DNA of 64,000 nt from positions 1,302,001-1,366,000 of the forward strand of contig NZ_JAVALZ010000001.1 of assembly GCF_030730865.1 (NCBI RefSeq), written 5' to 3'. The stretch's first letter is position 1; each line of letters starts with the position of its first letter. This DNA is from Uliginosibacterium sp. 31-16. Its GTDB lineage: Bacteria; Pseudomonadota; Gammaproteobacteria; Burkholderiales; Rhodocyclaceae. Shown here piece by piece: positions 46,465-54,392 of this stretch. Below the pieces are notes generated by a model that did not search any database, was not told the DNA's origin, and saw only the letters and a program-made list of their open reading frames with translations. The translations under genes and the position numbers were made by a program.

Positions 46465-48420
46465 TCAGTACGCCTGCTTAAGCTCTTTTTTCTCAAGTGA
46501 GTTAAGCAAATCAACGTCAGCCCAATCGATCAGGGCACGACTTTGCCCTGTAGATCCCAGAAAAGCCTGCAGGCTAGCGGTATTCGGCTGCGCCTTCTGC
46601 AAGGTACGATACAAACTTTTCGTCCATGCAGACTTCTGAGCATCATCTACATAAGGACAAGAAAGTAGATCCAAAAACAGATACGCCTTTTCGCTATCCA
46701 TCAAAATATCGGAAAGGTCATTCAGCTTCATACAAGCCGCTTTGAGCAAAGCTTTTCGGATGTCCTTATATCGAGACTCGTCACGCACATAAAAAAGACA
46801 AGAAACTATCGTGAAATACGACAATTGCTTGCCTTGTATGAATAAATCGTTAATAACTTCAGGCGGCAAAAGATGTTCGGCTCCCAGCTCTCGGATTGCG
46901 AGAACGACATTAAGATACTCAAGATGCACAAATCCATCTATACCCTCAGCGTGCTTCACCCCACACTGCTCAAGCAGTAGCTCCGCAGAAAGATCATAAA
47001 TTCTCTGCGCTATTGTTGCAGAGTGCTCAGGCAGGTGGCGATTGCTAAACCTAAGCGAAAGGATAAGCGAAGTACTAAGTTTGTAAGATGCGCCTACCGA
47101 TGGAGAGACGCTATAGAGAAAGAAGAGCACATCCAAAAGAACCTCTAACGCCCCTAGGTACTCACTTTGATCGCCCGCGCCAGCACTGCCAGGAACATTG
47201 TTAACTAATCTTTTTATTCGCTCTGTAATAACAGATATCAGGAATGAAGCTATTTCGTCGTAGCCTGACTCAACAGAAGCGCAAAGAGACTTAATGGAAT
47301 CTATATAGCTCTTTGTCAGCTTCCAGTGAGAGTGAACTTTTATTGGAACAAGCTTTCCGACATCCGTCTGATGCAAAAATTTATCAAAAAAGTCGTTTGC
47401 CTGGCGCCCGGCATCGAATATCAGGCCAGACTTTGGCGTCAAAAAGGGTCTTCGAATCGTATCCGATTTCGCTGAATTTGCATGCAAATTGAACCCAACT
47501 AGCACGTCGGCGTATATGTCGTAAATTTTGCGTGCAACATCTTCGTTTCTGGCAAATATAAACACATCATCCACATACCGACGAAATGCGTAATCAACCC
47601 CATAATTGGAGCTCAGCAGTTCAATAGCCTTTCGATCAATTTCTTGAAACAGAATTTCTGCAAAAATCCGGCTAACCTCAGGTCCGATTGGAATTCCATT
47701 CGTCTCGTTGTGATTTCCGTGACGAATAACATGATCGAACTCTTGTGCGAATGTGGTAAATACAGACACATTCTCCTTCGTGAACGCTTTGTCCTTCACG
47801 CCCCAAGAGAGGCAGTGGGTGTATATGCTATCAAAGCATTTAGACACATCTAGTGTCATCAAAACTGAAAATCTTTTTTCCAGAGAAAAATAATCTCTAG
47901 AATTGAAAAATTTGTACAGTCGGTCGTATCCTCGATACGAAAAATAGGAAGGCGTGTGCTTTACATACCGATCAAGATTGTCGACGGAAACAGAACCGTT
48001 TTTGTACTGATTTATGTTTTCCCAAGAACTCTTTCTGTAGTAGCTACCCGCCACCCGCCTCGGGGCACGAATCGACGCCGGGCTTATCGAGCAGTAGTGA
48101 AGAATCAATCGCTCGTATTTTTCATAGAAGCCACGAATTTTCCACTGAGAAGACGGGTGCAGCAGAGCCAGTCTGCGAAATTCCTGAGCATTCTTTTTTA
48201 CTTTGTATAGATATGGAACCGTTGCGCTAACTGATTTGCCAGCCCCCTCGCCAAAAACCAGCGCCTGTATGATCGTTTTTCGTACATCACAGGCTTGATC
48301 ATACAAACCAATCTGCTCGTAAATACCGTCATTGGAAAAAATAATTGGGGTCTCGAACGGCAGGGTCTCGGTAATCAAAACCCTGTTATAGTCTCCGCGT
48401 TTTATTAGATTCTTCTTCAT
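46465..48420 (-). CDS. drt3b: Antiviral reverse transcriptase Drt3b (DRT type 3)
   Basis: A 651-residue protein. The reverse transcriptase core has the first catalytic aspartate in TLDVSKCFDSIY (Asp191), NGIPIGPEVSRIFAEI, and the polymerase box RRYVDDVFIF (282-285). The C-terminal 350 residues are helical. Size, order and pairing with the upstream reverse transcriptase match DRT type 3, which protects against phages; the Drt3b partner is reported to extend DNA without a nucleic-acid template. It begins 9 bp after drt3a. Base composition is far more AT-rich than the chromosome. Confidence 0.85.
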   Translation of the reverse strand: MKKNLIKRGDYNRVLITETLPFETPIIFSNDGIYEQIGLYDQACDVRKTIIQALVFGEGAGKSVSATVPYLYKVKKNAQEFRRLALLHPSSQWKIRGFYEKYERLILHYCSISPASIRAPRRVAGSYYRKSSWENINQYKNGSVSVDNLDRYVKHTPSYFSYRGYDRLYKFFNSRDYFSLEKRFSVLMTLDVSKCFDSIYTHCLSWGVKDKAFTKENVSVFTTFAQEFDHVIRHGNHNETNGIPIGPEVSRIFAEILFQEIDRKAIELLSSNYGVDYAFRRYVDDVFIFARNEDVARKIYDIYADVLVGFNLHANSAKSDTIRRPFLTPKSGLIFDAGRQANDFFDKFLHQTDVGKLVPIKVHSHWKLTKSYIDSIKSLCASVESGYDEIASFLISVITERIKRLVNNVPGSAGAGDQSEYLGALEVLLDVLFFLYSVSPSVGASYKLSTSLILSLRFSNRHLPEHSATIAQRIYDLSAELLLEQCGVKHAEGIDGFVHLEYLNVVLAIRELGAEHLLPPEVINDLFIQGKQLSYFTIVSCLFYVRDESRYKDIRKALLKAACMKLNDLSDILMDSEKAYLFLDLLSCPYVDDAQKSAWTKSLYRTLQKAQPNTASLQAFLGSTGQSRALIDWADVDLLNSLEKKELKQAY

Positions 48421-48429
48421 GGCAATGAA

Positions 48430-49698
48430 TCAATTCTTCCAGCACCGCTGTATGTCAGATATTCTCTGCCCTGAGAAGTGTACAAAACTCTTGGAGGCAT
48501 GCCCTCGGGCAAAACTATACTTTAGCAATTGGCGCTTTTGCTTGCCTTCTAGAAGCATTGCGGAATTTGAGAAAACCCTTCCACTATTTGCAAGTACTGC
48601 ATTTCTCAAGAATCGATCAAGCTCAAGAAGGCCTCCTGCGCTGACGGTAACAAGTGGGTAACTGTGATAAATCCCGGCAACTTTTTTCCCGCCAGCCTTT
48701 GGGTTGTATACGCTGAAATTTTGCGTCAAGAATGCAATCCGGTCACGAAGCAGATGCCAGTCATTGTTCTTGCTAAAATCAAAGAATGAACGGACGAGAC
48801 GCGTTTTAATTTTCTTTATTTTTCTGCTTGAGATGTCCACCCAAACAGATCGGCTCAAATCCCCGTCTTTCTTTTTCCCCGCTTCAGTTTTCGTCGGATT
48901 TGACACCGAAAAAGCATAGCCAAGATAGTCAAATTCGATCAACTTTACAGGATGAGAGCCGCCATCCTTGGCTACTTTTGTCAGTATTTCAACGATAGCT
49001 TTCTTGTCTGGATTTAGATCAAGCCCGCTAGGAAGTGCACCCCTTAATTCTCGAACAAAACAATCTTGCTTTTCCCTAGCGGACGTGACAATTATAATGT
49101 CATCAACATACCTAGAATAATAAAAAACATCACTTGCTGAACGGACGAAGTGGTCAAATCCTCTCATGAGGAGATCAGAAAGGACTGCGCTGAGCGCCAG
49201 CCCTCTTGGCACGCCGCTCCCCCCAATCGAGCCATGAGCATCGAGAACAGCTTCGATTAGTGATTTGCTCTGTGGGCTGAGACGCCGAAGGTCGCTCAAC
49301 ACTTTCAGCACTTCAGATTTCTGGAAAGATTCGTAAAAGCTTCGTATATCAAGACGATATACGCGATACGGAACCCCCTCTGCCAAAAGCAAGCGTAGAT
49401 TGGCTACGATTTGCGATCGCCCCTCTCCATTTCTCGGGACGCAATACTTCAAATTTTGAACCACCTTGCGTGCAAGCAGTTCGTCTTGTTTTCTCAGAAA
49501 TCGGTAAACAGGCTTCCCTTTCAATGGGAAGCTTACGAGAGGCTGATGAGGTGCATTGAACTTTGATAAGGCTGAAGTAACAGCCCCTGCCAGCACTTCT
49601 TCACGAAACGCAGAATGCGTGGCAGCCGGCAATTTCCGGAAGTCTCGCTTAAATAGCACGCGCTCTAACGTCTTCCGGCAAATAGACTGATCGTACAA
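48430..49698 (-). CDS. drt3a: Antiviral reverse transcriptase Drt3a (DRT type 3)
   Basis: A 422-residue reverse transcriptase. Start codon is TTG 49698, chosen because an AGAGGTGG ribosome site lies just upstream and the product starts MYDQSICRKTLERVL as in Drt3a proteins. Catalytic residues are Asp117 (YRLDIRSFYES) and the YVDD box at 197-200 (YSRYVDDIIIV), with GVPRGLALSAVLSDLLM between. A C-terminal thumb follows. No nuclease is fused. It is expected to copy an RNA template into repeat DNA with Drt3b. Confidence 0.86.
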   Translation of the reverse strand: MYDQSICRKTLERVLFKRDFRKLPAATHSAFREEVLAGAVTSALSKFNAPHQPLVSFPLKGKPVYRFLRKQDELLARKVVQNLKYCVPRNGEGRSQIVANLRLLLAEGVPYRVYRLDIRSFYESFQKSEVLKVLSDLRRLSPQSKSLIEAVLDAHGSIGGSGVPRGLALSAVLSDLLMRGFDHFVRSASDVFYYSRYVDDIIIVTSAREKQDCFVRELRGALPSGLDLNPDKKAIVEILTKVAKDGGSHPVKLIEFDYLGYAFSVSNPTKTEAGKKKDGDLSRSVWVDISSRKIKKIKTRLVRSFFDFSKNNDWHLLRDRIAFLTQNFSVYNPKAGGKKVAGIYHSYPLVTVSAGGLLELDRFLRNAVLANSGRVFSNSAMLLEGKQKRQLLKYSFARGHASKSFVHFSGQRISDIQRCWKN

Positions 49699-49785
49699 AA
49701 TAAAACCACCTCTTGTTGTCCATCGTAAACAACTGCGCTTCTAGGCGCGCCTCTGAACTAACCGCTTAGAAGGCCTCCGCTTTAC

Positions 49786-50108
49786 TCAGCACCCCATCCA
49801 CATCCTCGAATTTGCATAGATCGCTGGATTCCCACCCACCGCCAAAGCCTTGAAGTGTGCTCCGCCGCAAGTAAGGTTGCCGCCCTCCACGTTGCGCAGA
49901 TCGCCAGTGAATAGGCTACTCTTGGTTTTCACCACAAAGTCCAACCGCTCCTGCCGTCGCGCTCTACCAGCACAGTCCAATCGGGGTTGTAATTGCCTAG
50001 TTGCGTTGGCACCTTGAGCTAGCCGAGCGGTTTGGCGTAAGCCTTGATGGCATCGTTTTTCTTCAAGGCATCGGCAAAGTCGCGCTCGATGGTCGAATCA
50101 TGGGCTAC
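49786..50108 (-). pseudogene. Decayed 3' fragment of a type III restriction endonuclease (res)
   Basis: Read on the minus strand from 50108: VAHDSTIERDFADALKKNDA, a stop after KPLG, then KVPTQLGNYNPDWTVLVERDG, a frameshift, then RLDFVVKTKSSLFTGDLRN and CGGAHFKALAVGGNPA to a stop at 49786. This is the C-terminal nuclease region of Res subunits (PDW...FVVxTK active-site layout). The stop and frameshift make it dead. The rest of the 49.7-50.2 kb gap shows no gene. Confidence 0.8.
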
Positions 50109-50213
50109 GTACTAGTATCCGAATGAGATCGAGTATAACCATTGATTTCCACAAATATGACGACATCGAAGCGTCGAGGAGGGGCGCCACCGCAGATTTC
50201 TAACCCTTGTGAC

Positions 50214-51548
50214 CTATCTCAACTTCGTCATGAAATCGACCATGGACGGGGGTAGGCCTTCGTCTTTTACGATGCCATCGCCAGACGGCCGGAACAGTGC
50301 GGCAAGCACTGTTTTCAGATCCTCACCTGCTGGAAGCTTGTTCTGGCTGATCAGGGCAAGATAGGTTTCTGCCATTGTGACGCGCTCAGCAGCATCATTC
50401 TCAAGGTGCAAGTGGCTGAGGAATACGCGCACGACCAGGCGAATGAACCAGAAACTCAGGGTGGCGATCAGCACCAGTGCGGCGACCTCGAAATGCCAGG
50501 AGCTGCTGAGCGCCTCAACTGCTGCCGGGGCAGACGCCCCCGCTTTCGCAACCTTGGCGGCGGCATCTGCAAGCGCCGCATTCTGGGCGACCACATCACC
50601 GACCTTGCCAACTTTCCAGAAGAGCAGCCATCCAAGCAAGACCATCGTCACGGCGGACGCAATGCCGGACCCGAGAGCCCACTTCGCGTGACGCTCGCGT
50701 TTTTTCGTCCAGTAATGCACAGGCGCCTCAAGGCTCATATGCACGTGGTAGGTTTTTTCCAATGTCTCCAGTCGAGAGCGAGCATCGGCCAGCTCTTTCT
50801 CCCACGCTGCATTTCTGTCAGATTGGGCCTGATCCCAAGCTCCAGATCGCTCCTCTTCAGCGGCCTCGAAAGAAGATTGATTGGACGTCGTTTTTTCAAC
50901 CACGTCGGCGTCCAGTATCCGAAAGCGCTCAACTACTTCTGCATCCAGCGCATGGAAGCGCTCAACCATCTCCCGCTCAAACTCGCTGGACTTGGAAAGC
51001 CGCATACTGAACTCGGTAGCAAGCTTCTCCAAGGCCAAGCGCTCTTGCTTGGAACGATCCTTGTAGCCACGCTCAAAGAGTTGCAGCTCCAGAACACCTT
51101 CGACCACATCCTGCATGTAGTTCGCGTCATTGACGTTCTGGCCAAAGTAGATTGCAGCGACCACACAAGCAACCCGCCAGCGCCCTTCACCTTTCAGGCG
51201 TTCGATGAATTCAAGCTTGCTGGACTTGCTTACCAGCCAAGGAAAGGAATTGAACCAGCCCTGCATGCGATTCGCCGCATTCCGCAGGTTGCCTGCTGCG
51301 TGGTCTCGTTGCCCTTGACTCTCGTATTGCATCGCCTGCTCGATGAGGCTGCGACAGTTGTGCACTTGGCTGACCAAGGCATCCCAAGCCCTCGAACTGC
51401 CCGAAATGCCATGCTGGTTTAACCAGCTCCATTGGTTCTGCAGGTTACTTAGCCAAGCAATGAACTCTTGCCCGCTATTCCAAGTAAGCGTCGTGCCTGT
51501 TTCCGCGAGGGTCAAGGAGAGATAGGGCGTGGCTGGGGTTTCGCTCAT
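50214..51548 (-). CDS. DUF6161-type membrane protein of the type I restriction operon
   Basis: A 444-residue protein. The first 190 residues are soluble, followed by a coiled coil (about 180-270: VERFHALDAEVVERFRILDADVV repeats, in parts) and two membrane helices near 290-315 and 350-375. I assign it to DUF6161, a family of unknown role, on layout only. Its ATG overlaps the hsdS stop (ATGA), so it is made with the restriction enzyme; it may anchor or regulate it, or be a separate defence gene. Confidence 0.62.
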   Translation of the reverse strand: MSETPATPYLSLTLAETGTTLTWNSGQEFIAWLSNLQNQWSWLNQHGISGSSRAWDALVSQVHNCRSLIEQAMQYESQGQRDHAAGNLRNAANRMQGWFNSFPWLVSKSSKLEFIERLKGEGRWRVACVVAAIYFGQNVNDANYMQDVVEGVLELQLFERGYKDRSKQERLALEKLATEFSMRLSKSSEFEREMVERFHALDAEVVERFRILDADVVEKTTSNQSSFEAAEEERSGAWDQAQSDRNAAWEKELADARSRLETLEKTYHVHMSLEAPVHYWTKKRERHAKWALGSGIASAVTMVLLGWLLFWKVGKVGDVVAQNAALADAAAKVAKAGASAPAAVEALSSSWHFEVAALVLIATLSFWFIRLVVRVFLSHLHLENDAAERVTMAETYLALISQNKLPAGEDLKTVLAALFRPSGDGIVKDEGLPPSMVDFMTKLR

Positions 51549-52750
51549 GCGGCACCTGTGGGGGCGAAGGTCTGCGCCAGCAGCGCGTCAAACAGCTCAC
51601 GGCTCTTGGCAAAGGCTGCGGTTTGCTGGGCAATGATGCTTTGAGCTTCTGCCAGTCGGCTGGCAAATTCTTGCTGCAGGCTAAACGGCGGAATGGGTAG
51701 CACGAGTTCCATTAGCTTGCCCTGTGAAATATTCTTCATAGAGCCGCTCGTGCCAGAAGCAATCTGACTCAACTTGCTTCGCACGCTCTGGTTCTGAAAT
51801 AACGCGAGAACAAAGAGCGGCTCCATAGGAACATCATCCTTCCAGACAAAGCGCCATAATTTGTCTGGAAGAAGCGTGCCAGGGCTTTCTTCGAAAACGT
51901 AAGCAGTCGCCCCCACTAGTTCCTCAGTGTTAGCTCGGCTAAACAGCAGATCGCCTTTCCTAACAAAGTGGCTTTCCGGCGCGATGTATCCCTGCGGCAC
52001 AGGTTTGCTTTCCCCTGACCGATAGACGCCTTGGGTAACCGCGCTAACCTTCAAGATACGCAAAACACTTGCCGCCTCGTCTTCGCCAGCAGCTTGGAAA
52101 TTTTTCCCGCCTTGGAATGCGGCAACGAAGTCGGAAACCTTGCGCAAAGGCCACCCCTTCGGGTTCGTCGCCGGGTCGCCGAAATGCTCCACGAACAGCG
52201 CCGGGATCAGGGCTTTGGCACGGTCCAGTGCTTGCTGTTGCAGCCGCACAATACCTTCTGCGCGTGAGAGCACATCAACAATGCCTTGTTGTTTTTCTGC
52301 GGTAAAAAGGGGGATTTCCAGACTCTCAACAAATCCAGATTGGACACTGTGAACTGTCGCGCCTTTTTTTACGCCACGCTCTAGAACCTGTGATGCACAA
52401 GACCGAACAAACCAGTTTAGATATACGGGATCAATACGCTCGTCTGTGGAGATGAGAGCTTTGATGTCTTGGTTAAATGCCAGAGGGCGCAGGGCTCTTG
52501 CGACAGGAAAAGAATGCGCAAGGATGCCTGAGCGCACGACGACAAGCGTTGCGTCGGAAGGAACTACACACGTTGCAGACCGACCCACTGCTTCTTGAGA
52601 AATATGGTCACTGGCATCATCCAGCGTGGATGCCTTCATATCTTTGGGAGAGACCCAGGGGATATCTCCGCGCCAATAGGCTTCGTTTTCCTTGCTGGGA
52701 GTGCCGCCATGCCTTATCTGGCAAACAGCCTTCAGGGGCAATGAAATCAT
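51545..52750 (-). CDS. hsdS: Type I restriction specificity subunit HsdS
   Basis: A 401-residue DNA-recognition subunit with two target recognition domains (about 5-150 and 200-355), each followed by a long helix (EKQQGIVDVLSRAEGIVRLQQ and LQQEFASRLAEAQSIIAQQ, in parts). Motifs such as YWRGDIPWVSPKDMK and SGTSGSMKNISQGKLMELVLP are typical. Domain boundaries suggest a bipartite site that cannot be read from sequence. Overlaps hsdM by 4 bp (ATGA). Confidence 0.92.
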   Translation of the reverse strand: MISLPLKAVCQIRHGGTPSKENEAYWRGDIPWVSPKDMKASTLDDASDHISQEAVGRSATCVVPSDATLVVVRSGILAHSFPVARALRPLAFNQDIKALISTDERIDPVYLNWFVRSCASQVLERGVKKGATVHSVQSGFVESLEIPLFTAEKQQGIVDVLSRAEGIVRLQQQALDRAKALIPALFVEHFGDPATNPKGWPLRKVSDFVAAFQGGKNFQAAGEDEAASVLRILKVSAVTQGVYRSGESKPVPQGYIAPESHFVRKGDLLFSRANTEELVGATAYVFEESPGTLLPDKLWRFVWKDDVPMEPLFVLALFQNQSVRSKLSQIASGTSGSMKNISQGKLMELVLPIPPFSLQQEFASRLAEAQSIIAQQTAAFAKSRELFDALLAQTFAPTGAA

Positions 52751-54369
52751 TGACCGCCCTCTGCGAGAGCTGAGCGCAATGCCTCAACCTCTTCCGCAAT
52801 CTCAACCTGAATCGCCGCCAGCTCATCCAGAATTTCCTTCGGGCTGCGATGCACCGCGGCGGTTTGCGTCAGCGGGCGATAGCGTCCCGCCGAGAGGTTG
52901 AAGTCCGCTACCTTGAGCGCAGCCAGATCGGCAAACCACCACTTCTCGGGCCATTCGGCTTTGTCGTCGCGGCCTTGCCACTGGCGCAGCAGGTCGAAGC
53001 GGCTGGCATAGCAGGCGGCCAGTTGCGGCAGGTCGTCGGCTTCAATCGGGGTGTCGTGGTTGGCATCCAGTTTGAAACCGTCGTTGTCGGCTTGCAGAAA
53101 CAATACTTCGCGCGTGCTGCCACCTTTCTTGAAGAACAGCACCGAAGTCTTGACGCCGGAATACGGCTGGAACACGCCACCGGGCAGGCTGAGCACGGCT
53201 TCGACGGTGTTGTTTTCCAGCAGCATGCGGCGCAGTTCCTTGTGCGCACCGGTGGAGCCGAAGAGCACGCCTTCCGGGATGATGACGCCGCAACGACCGC
53301 CGGGCGCAAGGCTGTCGAGCATGTATTTAAGGAAGAGCAATTCGGTGGCGGTGGTGCTGCCGATCTTCACGTCTTCAACGATGCGGTCTTTGTCGACACG
53401 CCCGGAGAACGGCGGATTGGCGAGCACCACGCTATAGGTCTGCGGCAGGCCCAGCTCTTCGCGGCGGGAATCATCCAGCGTGGTGGTGAGCACGTTGCGC
53501 AGCAGGATGCGCACGTTCGGCAGGCCGCGCAGGGTGAGGTTCATGCTGGAGAGCCGAACCATCTTGGGATCAACGTCGTTGCCGTAGAAGGTGCGATTCG
53601 CCAGTGTTTGCGCGTCTTCGAGACTCAGGCGGTCGCCAATGCCGCGCAGCACCTGCTTGCCATCCACATCGGCCAGTTCGCGCCCAGCTTCGGATGAGTG
53701 CTGCAAACGGATGTGGTTGTAGGCGGCGACCAGAAAGCCTGCCGTGCCCGCAGCGGGGTCGTAGATGGTCTCGCCAACCTGTGGATTGACCATCTCGACG
53801 ATGGTGCGGATCACATGGCGCGGCGTACGGAACTGGCCGAGTTCGCCGGCCTGCTTGATCTGGCGAAGCACGTGTTCAAACAGGTCGCCCTTGGTGTCGG
53901 CGTCTGCTTCTTCCAGCCGCAAGCCATCGACCAGGGTGATGATTTGCGTGAAGACGGTCGGTTCGTCAATCGAGAGACGCGCCCCGGCCATGAAATTCAC
54001 GGCGGATTGCTGGGCGACCTCGCCAAAAAAGGCAAAGGCTTCATCGCGCACGAAGCGCACCAGCGCTTCGCCCGACAAACCCTTGGCCCACACCGACCAG
54101 CGGAAGCGACTCTTGGGAATGCTGAGCGCGCCGGGCTTATCGGCATTGAGCGGGTTTTTGAGCTGCCAATCACCTTCGAAGATCGAGGTGAAGGGCTGTT
54201 TGTACAACTCCGCCGTCATCTGGTTTTCGGCGTCGATGCCTTCGATGAGATAGAAGAAAAACAGGAAGGCGAGTTGCTCCGCGTTGCTCATCGGGTCGGG
54301 GTAGCCACCACCGAAAAGGTAATCCCGAATCTGGTCAATCTTGCGGCGCATGTCGTTGGTCAAGGGCAC
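52747..54369 (-). CDS. hsdM: Type I restriction DNA methyltransferase subunit HsdM
   Basis: A 540-residue N6-adenine methyltransferase. The N-terminal HsdM domain (MRRKIDQIRDYLFGGGYPDPM) is followed by the SAM-binding motif YDPAAGTAGFLVAA and the catalytic NPPF (VVLANPPFSGRV). GTG 54369 after AAAGGAAC is the best start. Forms M2S with HsdS for methylation and R2M2S for restriction. It lies 23 bp after hsdR. Confidence 0.94.
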   Translation of the reverse strand: MPLTNDMRRKIDQIRDYLFGGGYPDPMSNAEQLAFLFFFYLIEGIDAENQMTAELYKQPFTSIFEGDWQLKNPLNADKPGALSIPKSRFRWSVWAKGLSGEALVRFVRDEAFAFFGEVAQQSAVNFMAGARLSIDEPTVFTQIITLVDGLRLEEADADTKGDLFEHVLRQIKQAGELGQFRTPRHVIRTIVEMVNPQVGETIYDPAAGTAGFLVAAYNHIRLQHSSEAGRELADVDGKQVLRGIGDRLSLEDAQTLANRTFYGNDVDPKMVRLSSMNLTLRGLPNVRILLRNVLTTTLDDSRREELGLPQTYSVVLANPPFSGRVDKDRIVEDVKIGSTTATELLFLKYMLDSLAPGGRCGVIIPEGVLFGSTGAHKELRRMLLENNTVEAVLSLPGGVFQPYSGVKTSVLFFKKGGSTREVLFLQADNDGFKLDANHDTPIEADDLPQLAACYASRFDLLRQWQGRDDKAEWPEKWWFADLAALKVADFNLSAGRYRPLTQTAAVHRSPKEILDELAAIQVEIAEEVEALRSALAEGGQ

Positions 54370-54392
54370 TGCGTTGTTCCTTTGTGAGCTGC

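Noticed and set aside
46465-49698. Retron or group II intron explanation for the reverse transcriptases
   Set aside because: No msr/msd-type inverted repeat layout, no maturase or intron domains, and two unlike reverse transcriptases in tandem fit DRT3 better.
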